Of a stretch of DNA of 64,000 nucleotides, positions 41,700-52,829 are shown piece by piece. Position numbers and translations under genes: made by a program. Origin of the DNA: Liopterus haemorrhoidalis (taxonomy: Eukaryota > Arthropoda > Insecta > Coleoptera > Dytiscidae); contig OZ020624.1 in NCBI GenBank assembly GCA_963971575.1, positions 27,230,356-27,294,355 of the forward strand. The letters are read 5' to 3'. The notes beneath the pieces are model-generated. The model ran no database searches, had not been told where the DNA came from, and worked only from the letters and a program-made list of their open reading frames with translations. Numbering within the stretch: position 1 is the stretch's first letter; the number at the start of each line of letters is the position of its first letter.

Positions 41700-42690
41700 A
41701 TGTTAATAACATTTTTTAAATCTTCCATGCTGGATCTGATGATGAGATAAATTGGACATTTACCTTGGGTTTCGTTATTGAGAATAAACATTTCCTATAG
41801 TTGTCGCTTACAAAATGGCGATTGGAATAGGATATTTTTGACATTTGCCATTTGATACACAACAATTCACATTGCATTTAATTTTCTGTTGCGATTTAAA
41901 GACATTTTACTAAAGTTTTCTTCACTTTAACAATGCAATTAAATGAGCCACATCCAACAAAATCCTATTCCGTTAAGTTCCAAAATATTCCGCTAGGCGT
42001 CACTTCAGTTATTGTCAGTTCTCAATAGATAAGCGCATGCATTAATTATTCAATAGAATCTTCTATAATTGAAATTTTTCAAAAAAAATAAAGTATCAAT
42101 ATTTTCTATTATTAATAAACCATGTTTGATTATTATATAAATTTGTTAAATTAGCTAAATTAAGAAATATCGAACTAGGAAATCATATTCATTTAAAAAC
42201 ATACAAACTTTATTGTTAAACCTTCCATGGCCCACTTTCAAATAGTGCCCCCCCCCCCGTCTTATTCCAAAATCATACTCATAATTCTCAGTTAGATTCG
42301 ATTAGGTTAAAAGACAAATATATAAATAATCGTAGCTGGCAATGGAGAAATCTGAAAGTCAATTTCATCGCAAAAAAAATTCGTTTGTCCAAATAATATT
42401 TTAAAAAAATTTCACTCAAATAAATTCAGTTGTCAAAATATTCAAACATTTAAAAAATCCCATATGTACGTCAATTGAATATATTTTAAATCTTATCTCT
42501 TATAAAATTTTAATTAGCTACAGTTATCCAGTTATGTAATGTGATTGATACGTATAACACTTGGTTGTACAAATTGGTTGTAAGTTGGTATTTCAATAGA
42601 CCACTATATGAAGTATTAGTTCGATTTGTTGGAATTGCGGATAATTAAATCTAACACTAGAAAAGTCAATAAAAAATACAAATATTTTTG
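41700..42690. other. Mostly unassigned; weak inverted pair
   Basis: GGAATAGGATATTTTTG at about 41825 and its rough inverse at about 41967 suggest a decayed MITE of about 170 bp, not provable by eye. A C run at 42248 marks another hAT-like relic. No genes. Confidence 0.35.
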
Positions 42691-42699
42691 TAGGCTCCC

Positions 42700-42897
42700 T
42701 AACACTTGCTCTGGCCCCCCCAGAATTGCTTGGAGAAAAATATATTTTAGAAGTGGGGACCTTTTTTTAGGTCATCACTTGTATATTCATGTGGAAACGA
42801 TAAAAAAAATGATTTCAAATATTTCCTGGCCCCCCAAATTTTACTCGAAAATTTCCTACCCCCCCCCCCCCAGATTTTAAGAGCTAGCGTCGCCACT
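42700..42897. repeat. hAT-like relic with C runs
   Basis: It contains GGCCCCCC stretches, the T-run/TCATCACTTGTAT module and a right terminus GCGTCGCCACTA resembling the CAGTGGCG ends of other hAT elements here. The left end and duplication were not found. Confidence 0.45.
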
Positions 42898-43095
42898 AAT
42901 ACCGATTAGTGCACACGTAGAAATATTGTTACCAGGGAGATTAATTAAATTTTCTTCATTAATAATAACCTGGCTTAGAATTTTGGATCTGCACTTCAAA
43001 AATCGAGTATTGGTTTTCAAAATATCTGGAAAAGCTTGACACTTAACAGAGCAGGATTATGTGAGGTCTATACTCAACCCTGTTAACAGTATCTA

Positions 43096-43413
43096 TAGTC
43101 CGTTCAAAGGTTAGAATGCAGTATTACTCCTATGAGAAATGAGAGCGGTATTACCAAACGTTGTATCAAATATGTCAATGAACCCAGAATATCATGCGTA
43201 ATTTTATATCCTTTTATTGATAATTTATTGAAATTAAATGGAAAAAATATCATGGAAAATTGAATAAATATTTGTACCACGTTTACAACGATCAAACAGC
43301 TGGTAAACTCGCTAAGAAAGAAGAGAATAGTGTTATTGGAAAAATCCAATAGACAGTATGAAAAAGATCTACTCCATTTGCTCTATACTGCATTCTAACG
43401 TTTGAACGGACTA
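43096..43413 (+). mobile_element. TA-flanked element, divergent copy 3
   Basis: The ends are TAGTCCGTTCAAAGGTTAGA and inverse, with TA on both sides (43094-43095, 43414-43415), 318 bp. Terminal sequence and spots such as GAGAGCGGTATTACCAAACG match copies 1 and 2, but the interior is largely different. The plus-strand reading from ATGAGAAATG is open for about 45 codons, then broken. Confidence 0.8.
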
Positions 43414-43723
43414 TACTTAAATAGTGTGAGCCCGAAAATATATTTTTTTTAAATTACTTACAATCATTTTTAAATCCGTTTCGTCACATAACCCACTGAA
43501 ATTTAACTGAAAATATTTACGTACATTGCATTTGGTGTTACGTTACTAATAAGGGAGAAACCCTACTGCCCCTATTGAAAATTATCCTATTGATGTACAA
43601 TAAAACGTACAGGGGTGGATTAACATCAATATTTTTCGTGGGGAATTTTTTAGTTTATTGTTCAACCTTTTCTCTTCAGTTATTGTCAATTGGATTGACT
43701 TTTGAACTAATAAATAAGTTTTT

Positions 43724-43865
43724 TTTAATTTAATGGCCTTTGCTACTGTGGCAATTAGCCAGGATAATTTTTATTTGTGAAAATTTCCATACCTGAACGG
43801 GATTCGAACCCGAGACCTTCGCTTCGCAGAGCACATGTGTTACCACTATGCTACGCCGGTCGGCA
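43724..43865 (-). mobile_element. tRNA-derived SINE, copy 3 (best preserved)
   Basis: On the minus strand: ACCGGCGTAGCATAGTGGTA (A-box region), GGTCTCGGGTTCGAATCCCG (B box), then TTATCCTGGCTAATTGCCAC and AGTAGCAAAGGCCATTAAAT with an A-rich end. The tRNA-like part is well formed, but the attached body, shared with 2990-3120 and 19455-19585, identifies a SINE. Confidence 0.82.
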
Positions 43866-44143
43866 ATAATAAATAAGACATTTTGACCATTGTGCGCATG
43901 CTTATCGTCTCTTATTCTTGGAATAAGAATAAAATGTTAAATGTTACCAACTATTCTTGTGTTTAAGTTAAATTTCATTTCTACATAAACCTATATACGG
44001 CGCAGCCATGTTTTAACATCTTGTGTACTATTCTTATTTCCTATTCCTTATTCTTGTTCCGTATATAAACCAACCATTACACAACTCGCGCAACTCGCTC
44101 GCAATATTCCTATATATCGATCTTTAGATATTTGCATGATTTT

Positions 44144-44570
44144 TACCGACCACCAACATATATAAGGGAGGTATTGTGATCATACTGATTTTGAAATTTC
44201 GAGATTTCGATGGATCTCCACGAATTGAGGTCCCTACATAACGTCTTGACTATTTTTAGCATGATGTCTTTCGGTCTGTCTGTCTGTCGGTCTGTGTAGG
44301 TATGCAGAGTAAATTCGGCTAAAAGGATTTTTATCAAACTTCATATTTAAGCTTTTGACATCAATGGCACAATGGAGTTGATCAACTTTTGGTAAAAATC
44401 GGTTAACTAGAAATGGGAGTTTACTCGTGTCGGTTTTAAGATTTTTGCAAATATTTCACAACAGAGAAAATTTCGAAAAAATTTATTTAACAAAACTAAC
44501 AACTTTTATTTGAAACATTTTTTGATAAAGCAGCATAAATTAAACAAGTACTTTATGATGGCGGTCGGTT
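44144..44570 (-). mobile_element. GGCGGTCGGT-ended element, copy 2
   Basis: Both ends are recognisable: TACCGACCACCAACATATA at 44144 and the complement of ACCGACCGCCATCATAAAG at 44570. The body matches 3445-3900, including the GACAGACAGAC run. Confidence 0.7.
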
Positions 44571-44574
44571 GTTT

Positions 44575-45550
44575 TTTATCATGTACCTCGACGTGTTTTT
44601 TTTTTTCTTGTCGAGTAATTTAAGGTTCCTTTATTTTGTTCATCGGGTAGTTTGACGTTCCTTTTTTTTTAATGCCGAGTAATTTGATGTTCCTTTTTTT
44701 TTTGTTCGCCAGGTTTGCCAAAATTCCTCTTTTTTTCTTCGCTATGACTATTCTTCACTTTTATTATCTATTCTTATCGTTCCAATGCATGTTCTAACTT
44801 CATTCCTTCATCACCTTCTGTCCTCTTTCATTCCATTCTCTTCTTTATTCATTTCTAGTTTATTTAAATTTAAAAACAAGTAGTAAATGTGTTTAGAAAC
44901 AGCTTGTTCGTGTAAGAATATTTCACTTACATCCTAAACAAGATTTCCTGTGTTTTTATCAACATCTCTCTTTCAAATAGCAAAGAGACATTAAATCTAA
45001 CGATCTTACCACCAACCCAGTTTCATTTTTCTAAGAAAGAAACTTTGTTTTATGGAAAAGAAAATTTTTTGTGAAACTTGTTTCATTCCAATGTTAAGAT
45101 CAAGATCTTCTACTATTAAACAAGACTATTTGAGAGTGTATTGTTTAACCTGACACTTAATAAATATTTCAGATACACTTCTTGTTCTTTTGGTGTCTTA
45201 TTCGCTTATCGAATGTTGGCGATCATTTTGGAAATAGTAGTTTTATTGACGGTAGCACGAAATACACACAACGAAAAAGTCTAGGGATATAAAAAAATAT
45301 ATGAAAATATATAAAATATTAAAAATATATAAAAATATATAAATAATAATTTGTTAAAAATGTATAAAAATATATAAAATAAATAGCGTGTTTTTTTTTT
45401 GTACTTTTATTGTATTCTATCAATTAAAATACTGAATAAAGAATAGTATACAACAAAATAAGCTAAATGTTATTTATAAAAATATTCAATATTTGAAGAA
45501 ACAAAAAATAATGTACAGTTTTATGTACAGAATTGCCAAAGATGAAAAAA
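44575..45550. other. AT-rich spacer with simple repeats
   Basis: T runs separated by TCGAGTAATTT-like phrases (44590-44740) and a TATAAAAATA run (45290-45390). No gene. Confidence 0.5.
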
Positions 45551-45554
45551 AAAG

Positions 45555-46940
45555 CAAATTCTATTAGAGAGTATGACCTCCACGTTGGTTGATCACAGCC
45601 CTACATCTGCGAGTCATAGACAAAATAACATTATCGAAGTCTTCTTGAGGTAACTGTGCCCATTCTGCTCTTAGAAGCTCTCTGAATCTAAAATTATCGT
45701 GGATGTTATCCATATGTGGAGTAATTCTTCTCTTAAGCATGTCCCACCCATGTTCAATCGGATTTAGAACCGGTGATTGTGCTGGCTATAGTGTCGCGTC
45801 AATACCTTCTTTATCCAGCCAATTCGTTACAATTCGCGCAAAATGTGGCCGAGCATTATCCTGGGCAAGATGAAACTGATCACCAACAGCACCACAAAAT
45901 GGACGCACAATAGGTTGAAGAATATTATCCAAATATTGTGCTGTTAAAAATCCATTGGAAAAACGAGATCAGTTCTACCGTCAATGATTATCCACCCCAT
46001 ACCATAATAGTACCTCTGTAACTGTGAACTTCCTGGATGTGCTTCAAACGTTCCAAATTACCCAATCTTCTCCATTGTTCGACGAGAATCTGGATGAATT
46101 CCCAATCTGGGCTCATCAGTAAACAAAACTGTAACCAAATCATTATCACACCAATATTGAAAATTGGGACACCAGTCTAGTCTTGCTCTGCGATTGCCTC
46201 TACAGAGGGGTTGACCTCTGATTGGTCATCGAGATAGAATATTAGCTTCGTGGAGACGATTTCTTACAGTACCGCAAATAACGGTTAAGTTATGCGCTCG
46301 CTGTAACTCCCTTATACCCTTTTCACACTAGATCTTTAAGATCGGATGTTTAAGTGAATGAATCTTTAAACGCTAATGTGAAACCGTACGGCCTCGTCTA
46401 AACACGACCGATGTTTAAGACAGAGATCTGCGTCTTAAACTTCGCCCGCATTGCCAACTTAATTCCCATTATAAAAAAATACTCCTTGAATTTGTGCTTC
46501 TCTTCTTTTATCTATGTTCAGCTGTTATCATTTTATATATCGAGGTTATGAGAAGATTATTTGCGTTATTATTTAAATAAATATAAAAAATAAACTTTTC
46601 CTAACCTCGATATACAAAATAATGACAGAATAAATTCAAACGATATGAAATTATGTTGGCAATACATACTAGCTTTACATGGAGATTTCTTCTTCAAATT
46701 AAACATCAAGTGTGAAAGCAAACCGATATTAAACATCGATGAAGTTTAAGTTCAATCATCTTAAAGATCTAGTGTGAAAAGGGTATTATCAATTCGGGTG
46801 CTGTAATAGAAGGTTGTCTTCTAGTATTTAAGACAAAAAATCTGTCTTGACGTGCTGTTGTACAACGACCACGTCCCGGGTATTGTTCGGCCGGACTTCC
46901 TGTTTCCCTGTAACGCCTCCATAACTCTTTTTGCTTTAAC
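45555..46940 (-). pseudogene. Tc1-like (DD34E) transposase, decayed and split by a MITE
   Basis: The minus reading: WRRYRETGSPAEQYPGRGRC, TARQDRFFVLNTRRQPSITA, [MITE 46316-46784], RELQRAHNLTVICGTVRNRL, the first Asp in VLFTDEPRLG, the second in AQDNARPHFARIV, and PVLNPIEHGWDML with Glu. I count 34 residues between the second Asp and the Glu, so DD34E. It ends RGGHTL at the stop at about 45563. Several stops and a frameshift are present. The N-terminal half of the HTH is missing. Confidence 0.85.
46316..46784. mobile_element. ACCCTTTT-ended MITE with AT duplication, copy 2
   Basis: The ends ACCCTTTTCACACTAGATC and inverse match the element at 5515-6100. AT lies on both sides (46314-46315, 46785-46786). 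Removing it plus one AT joins the Tc1 reading as APELI-I-RELQRAH in frame. Confidence 0.87.
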
Positions 46941-48300
46941 CTTCACCACCATCATCAGTAACTTATTTTGTACCCCCATTCCGAGTTTCATCAAAATCGG
47001 ATGAAAAATAAGCAAGTTACCACAATTTTAAATTTTGGCTCTCCATTTGAAGCCCCGTAAGGCCTCTACCCTGCATTGAAATCAAACTTAAGTCCCATCA
47101 ATAGATGGAGACACTAATTTTACACCTCTGGACCAAATCCCATCAAAATCGGTCCATAAATAAGCGAGTTATAGCCGTGCTCCACTTTCGGCCGAAACTG
47201 GAGCAGAATTTTTTGTCAAAGTTGGAATTTGGCACTTTTAAGGGTACCATCAGAAGCAGGGTGCTCTGTTGATTACAAATTTGTTAAAATTTTAAAAATC
47301 GGTTCAGAAATACGAGAGTTATAGCCATTTGAACTAGTTTTCGGTTAATCTGATCTAGTTCTCAGATTAAAGTAATTGGATCACATACTGGAGCACTTAG
47401 GGATTAATTGATAAGGTATTAAAACCGAAATTTTTCTCGTAAATGTTCGTGTAAAAACGTTAATTGCATTAGTTTTTGTTTTAGAAATAGAGGGCAATGT
47501 AAACTGGTAATTTTTATCAAAAATTGAAGTCATAGAAGGTCAAATTAATTCACATTAAATTAAAGAGAGGGTGCTAGTTGTATTGATTAGATGACAATCC
47601 AATTTATAATGTATTATTTTGTGATGACGTTTTTGTTTTATTCATTGTTCCGTATTTGTAGTTGTTTTCTCTTTCTGTATATTTCTATAAATATTTAGAA
47701 ACAATAATTTCACCGCTCTATAAATTGTTATAGTGAATATATGGATATAGTGAAAACAAATAACTATTTGACTAAACAGTTAAGACCCATTAACCTAATT
47801 CATATTAGTCAATTAACTAGTGAAAACGTAAGCGTTATGATTGTAAACTAAACATTATGGGCTTCATTGAAGAGTTTAAAAGACAGTGAAATTATTAACC
47901 GAATCTAATTGTACCACAGGATTGCATTTTGTTTCCCTTAAAATGTGTTTAAGTTCTAATGCTAACGTTCCCAATCATAATGAGATCAATTATAAATGAT
48001 GTCAAAACGAAGAAGAAAGAGATCTGATAACATATTTGTGGAACTTGAATATGCTGACTTCTGCTTTTGGTTGAATGTTACTCTACGGTCCGCTCGAACT
48101 TCATTCAATTCTCTACTACTATCGTAAGTGTCATGCATGCTCAAGACACTAAATAATTCAAGGATTATCAGTGGTTCTAAAACAATGGTTTCTGGTTTAT
48201 AAATTTATACACAATGATACACAATTTTAATTGGGTTAATATGGGGGGAAATAAAGTACTATGCACCTAAAAACAAGATTATCAGGTTAGTTTTAGTTAA
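46940..48300. other. Unassigned repeat-like sequence
   Basis: Phrases such as CATCAAAATCGGTCCATAAA and TAAGCGAGTTATAGCC recur in degenerate form (46990, 47150, 47300). They point to an old dispersed repeat of unknown class. No coding signal. Confidence 0.4.
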
Positions 48301-48304
48301 TAAA

Positions 48305-48540
48305 AGTCTAAAACCGAGCGGAGCAAGTTACCCATCTTCTAGTTTAATGACAAAACACTATCTTAGGTTAGGTTAGGTTAGTAAGGGTTTGGTTAGAAGA
48401 AGCCGAGCGAAGCGAGCTACCCATCTTCTAGTTTAATGACAAAACACTAACTTAGGTTAGGTTATGTTAGTAAGGGTTTGGTTAGAAGAAGCCGAGCGAA
48501 GCGAGCTACCCATCATCTAGTTTAATGACAAAACAAACTC
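48305..48540. repeat. Tandem repeat of about 90 bp with TTAGG-like runs
   Basis: Three copies of CCGAGCG(A/G)AGC(G/A)AG..ACCCATC(T/A)TCTAG begin at about 48314, 48401 and 48490. Between them are GGTTAGGTTAGGTTA runs. These short TTAGG arrays resemble the insect telomere repeat but are too short to be more than interstitial sequence. Confidence 0.75.
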
Positions 48541-48749
48541 ACACTAACATAACAATGCCACAGTAGCGTAGGTACTATTCCCTAGTTATACCAAGACCGG
48601 TCAGTACGTTTTAGGACCACTGGTAAAACACGTGAGCTGTCGTTTACAGCAAGTAGGTGGAGAGGATAGAGTTGGATGAAGTTAGAGCGGACCGTACAGT
48701 AACATTTTACCAAATATCGTTTTCATGGGTTAGTGTGAATCCTAAACAA

Positions 48750-49387
48750 CCCAGCAAACATTCAACCATCGGCCGGCAAACTGCTTTTTCTGTTGATAAA
48801 TTGCTGGCACTAAAAGTTTGTGCAACGCCAGTATTAATAATGTACTTTACATTTGTATTTCGCACTCCTCCTATACGAAAGCATTTTATGAGCACCCTTA
48901 TTTTTGATAATATGTTACATTTTACTTTTGTTTCACCATCGTTGAATAAATTTATTCAACGAATAAAGTTGACAATATCGCATCATTCTATTGACAGCAA
49001 CGTTAATTTCTTCATTAATAGTTTAAAACCGATGCGATATTGTCAACTTTATTTGTTAAATAAATTTATTCAACGATGGTGAAATGGCCAAATGAGTATT
49101 TATTTTCCACCTAACCATTAATTTATTTTAATACTGGGTAAGTATAAGGTAAATATACATATGTTACATTTGAAATACTAGAGAGTGGGTATAATAAGCA
49201 CTGGTCCGTCAGAAATAAATCTTGCAACTAATGCGATTATTTTGCATTTTACCGCTGCTGAGCCGGCAATTGATAAACCAATGGGCCAGCTAACGGCCAC
49301 GGGGACACCGGAGTACTGGCCCATCACTTTCAATGCCGGGGAGTATGTGCTTCAACAGTACTGGCCCGTGTAAAAATGTTTGCTGGG
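48750..49387. mobile_element. CCCAGCAAACATT-ended element
   Basis: CCCAGCAAACATT at 48750 and its inverse AATGTTTGCTGGG ending at 49387 bound 638 bp. The interior includes the foldback at 48931-49084 and an ACTGGCCCAT / AGTACTGGCCCG repeat near the right end. No target duplication was recognised, so the class is open. Confidence 0.6.
48931..49084. repeat. Foldback (hairpin) repeat
   Basis: Arms of about 53 bp beginning TTTCACCATCGTTGAATAAA pair with the inverse at 49031-49084. Each arm contains the shorter palindrome GTTGAATAAATTTATTCAAC. Loop about 45 bp. Confidence 0.85.
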
Positions 49388-49389
49388 AT

Positions 49390-51010
49390 ATCTGTTTTTT
49401 TTTTCGGTCTCATATTTGGTTTCTATATTTTTGGATTCTCTGTAGTTTATTTAGTTTAGAAAAACCTTAGGGCTTTAATCGTTTAATGCGTCTTGAGATT
49501 CTGACCATTTTTTTTTTAAATAGCGTAATTAATATTATTTGTGAAAATTGTGTATTATAAAAAAACATAGCATTACAAAAACAGTAAAAGATAGCAACCA
49601 GCCGTTGCAATTTTTGGATTCTGCATAGTTTATTTAGTCTAGAAAAAATTTGGGTCCAAAATTCGAAAATGTAGTAAGGGGTAGACCTTAAAAAAATCGT
49701 GATTTTGAAGCAAAAATTTTTTGCTTCCATTTTTATTGAAAATTGGTACAAATATGTATTTTTGGCCACAGATCAAGAAAATTTGGTCTATTTTGTAATT
49801 TGGGCAAAAGTTTTGGAATTATAGGCAAAAAACTGACCCAAATCGGATCTGAATCAAAAACTAGGAAAGCATGAATTTTTTAAATATTTTTTTCATAATC
49901 CTCACCCTAAAATTAGCTTAAAACTATATTTTGGCTAAAATTGAAGTCAAAAAAATTTTGATCAAAATTTCAAAATTTTATTTTATTTTTTTTAAATTTT
50001 GTTGATAAATTGGTATACTTACTTATACATTTTTAGCTTTAGATCACAAATATATGGTCACTTTTGATCCCGGTCTAAAATTTTGCCATTTGTTGCAAAA
50101 ACAGTAAAAACAAGGCTCTGAGCCGATTAGCCTAATTACCTAATTATTTAATTACAAGTAAGAATAATGTAAGTTCCAAGAAAATGTAGGTCAATAATAA
50201 CGAATTGTCTCCGAGCGAATCCGGGCGGGGCAGCTAATAAAGACATATATTCATACAGAAATAAAAAATTATATTTTTGTTCCAAACAAATATAAGTGAA
50301 AACATATTTTGCAACTGCCCTTCATAAATTTCTGGCAACGTTACTGAGGATGCTTATATTTAAGCGCTCGATTTTGCGCCCCTAACAGCGTGACGTGCTG
50401 GGCTTGTGTCCCTGCCGCCCCTGTCACTCAACGCTGCTGATAGGAAGCATCGGGACAGGTAACGACAGAAACAGAAACAGGCAAGTCATCATAAAGTGTG
50501 AATGAAGCTAAAAGTCCTGACCAAAGAAAATTTACAAACGATTTGAATTCAAGAAATGTTTAATAAAACAATTGCATTTCACTCCAATTTTGAAACAATA
50601 TTAAATAGAACTACTTTTGAATTCATTGGCTACAGTAAGTCACATCGTGTCTTCTTTGCATTCCAGAGAACAGTCCTCCAGAATACCAAATCATTTCCTA
50701 CCACACTTTCACCAAATGCACCACTTTACAATTCAGAGGCCGATAGGATTTTGTAACAGATTTTCTGATGTAAATTTGTATGTTTAAAACTATTATTTCT
50801 TAATCTCATGTTATATAAGTTGTTTTTGTTTTATAATGCTACACAATTTAGTATGTGCAATGAATGTACAATTTCTGTTTAGTTAATGTAGTAAATTATA
50901 TACAAGGTTTGGACAAATACAGTAGGACCTCTATTTGTCGAATTTCCGTGTATCGAAATACTCTGTATACCAAAGTTCTCGTTAGTCTCTATGATCACTA
51001 CATACATATA
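49390..51010. other. No recognised gene
   Basis: AT-rich with an old repeat end at about 50205-50235 (CCGAGCGAATCCGGGCGGGG, typical of dispersed insect repeats). ORFs here are short and unsupported. Confidence 0.4.
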
Positions 51011-51016
51011 TTGTTA

Positions 51017-51831
51017 CGAGGTGTGTAAATTAAAGGTTTGTTCGTTTGTGTTGCACCAAACTTGTCCAGGACAAGAGCAGCTGACGTCACAGTGTAAGAT
51101 AGCATAGCTGTGGTGTAGTTCAGTGTAGGTTGGGCAACACAAACGAACACACCTTAAGTAACCGGACTTATTTTATTTTATTTTTTTATTCGAATAGATT
51201 TACAATTCAATATTGTCTCCCTCAAAATAGCTTCCTTGGGAAGCCACACAGCGATGGAGACTTCGATGGTTCTTCCAATCCTCTAGCAGTACTGGAACTC
51301 GGATAATGGAATAGCTTTTAGTTGGTCGCTTACGAATGTTTTCGAGTAACCAAAAATGATGTCCCTTGAGGTGATTTTTCAATCTCGAGAAGAGGAAAAA
51401 ATCACAAGGACTCAAGTTAGGCGAATAAGGAGGCTGAGGAGCCACAGGAATGTTTTTACTGGCCAAAAACTTATTTATTGAAAGGTTTTTAGGAATCATT
51501 TTGCGCAGATTTTTCTCATTCCCAATTCATTGGTCAAAATCTGATGAACGGTAGTGTGAGTCAAATTCAACTCTTCCCCGATCATTCTGACTGTCAACCG
51601 ATGATCTGAACGCACAAGATCCCGGATTCTGTCGACATTTTCATCTGTTCTTGAAGATGAAGGCATTCCGCTGCGTGATTCATTTTCAATCAACTCTCTT
51701 CCTTCTGAAAATGCCTTAAACCACCAAAAAACCTGGTTCCTTGACAAAACACTGTCTCCGTAGGCCTGTTGAAGTTTTGCAAAAGTTTCCGTTGCACTGT
51801 GCCTAAGTCTGAAACAAATTTACACACCTCG
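51017..51831 (-). mobile_element. Internally deleted mariner, copy 3
   Basis: TA lies on both sides (51015-51016, 51832-51833). Both terminal repeats are present (CGAGGTGTGTAAATT). The reading keeps WWFKAFSEGRELIENESRSG, TTVHQILTNELGMRKICAK and MIPKNLS, then jumps to INKFLASKNIPVAPQPPYSP. Its internal deletion is shorter than in copies 1 and 2. A second deletion removes the N-terminus. A 120-bp MITE is nested in the left terminal repeat. Confidence 0.9.
51034..51153. mobile_element. 120-bp MITE with TTAA duplication
   Basis: The inverted ends are AGGTTTGTTCGTTTGTGTTG and GGTGTGTTCGTTTGTGTTG. TTAA lies on both sides (51030-51033, 51154-51157). Removing it rebuilds the mariner end GTGTGTAAATTAAGTAACCG exactly. 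A TTAA duplication is the mark of piggyBac-type transposition; the family itself is unidentified. Confidence 0.9.
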
Positions 51832-51887
51832 TATGTTGGTAAATAGTTAACAACCAGCTCTCTAAAAATAAAAATATATGTGATGTG

Positions 51888-52133
51888 AATTTTCACACAT
51901 TTCAGGATTTTGTAAGTATTTAATTAGTGTAAAAAGCTAACAAAATGTCTTGGTATATTTTTAATAAATGTTTCATATTTTTTTTTTCTATAATCACATC
52001 AAAATCAACAGTTTTTTGATAATCATTTTTATTTGTTATTTGAGTACTAAGAGCTTTAATTTTATTTTATTAAACTAAATTTAAATAATTTGCGAAAATA
52101 TCATCACAATCAAATGTGAATTAAAAAATCCCA
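51888..52133. repeat. Dispersed repeat (TTCACACATTTCAGG family)
   Basis: Matches 36058-36300 and part of 61615-61735. It starts GAATTTTCACACATTTCAGG and ends in AATTAAAAAATCCC. Confidence 0.65.
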
Positions 52134-52139
52134 GCCATT

Positions 52140-52825
52140 TTCTGCTCTTACGCCTCTCTTCGTTGCAGCTTTTTTTGTTTCTTGGTGCCAGGTTTTTCTC
52201 GGTCTTCCTGGTCTAACTTTCTTCACTGTTCTTGATGCATAAACTCTTTTTACTATTTTGTCTTCACTCATTCTGTGTATATGTCCCAGCCATCTTAGCT
52301 GTCCTTCTATTATAGTCTACACTGGTTTTGTGCCTAGTTTTTCTCTAAATATTTCTTATTCTGTCCAATTTTGTTTTACCTTCGATTTTCCTTAAAAATC
52401 TCATTTCGGAGCTTCTTATTTTGGACCTGTGTGTCTCTGTAGTGGTCCAAGATTCTGAGGCGTATGTCAAAATTGATATTGTCACTTTTTTGGAGATCTC
52501 TATGTTGGTTGGTATTTCTTTTTTAGTTAAGACCGATGCTTTGCTGCTGTTGAACATTTTTCCTGCTGCGCCTACTCTTTCCATAATTTCTTCATCCATT
52601 TTTTGCGAAAACTGTGCCTAGGTATTTGAATTTTTCTACCTGTTCTATTATTTGTCATCTATTTTTACTTAGTGTTGCATTTTTGTCCTGCTTATTACCG
52701 TTGTTTTTGTCTTTTATGTGCTAATTTTCATATTTATTTTCTTCAATTCTTTATTGTATTGGTTCAACTTGTTTTGTAGTTCGTCTTCGTTCCTTGCTAT
52801 TATAACCATGTTATCTTCATAGCAA
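52140..52825 (-). pseudogene. LINE reverse transcriptase C-terminal fragment
   Basis: The minus reading: MVIIARNEDELQNKLNQYNK after a decayed catalytic box (YEDN where YADD is expected), then MDEEIMERVGAAGKMF, TYASESWTTTETHRSKIRSS and EMRFLRKIEGKTKLDRIRNI. This is the familiar end of endonuclease-type LINE RT. Many stops and frameshifts. Confidence 0.82.
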
Positions 52826-52829
52826 AGTT

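Noticed and set aside
41810..41985. A MITE with GGAATAGGAT ends
   Set aside because: The inverse match is short and imperfect and no duplication was found.
43785..43862. A tRNA-like sequence with good A and B boxes on the minus strand
   Set aside because: It is joined to a SINE body that recurs at 2990-3120 and 19455-19585, so it is a tRNA-derived SINE head.
48360..48385. Chromosome end marked by TTAGG repeats
   Set aside because: Only a few units, inside a 90-bp tandem repeat with ordinary sequence on both sides.
48657..49082. 141-codon plus-strand ORF
   Set aside because: It crosses the border of the CCCAGCAAACATT element and half of a foldback repeat; no recognisable domain.
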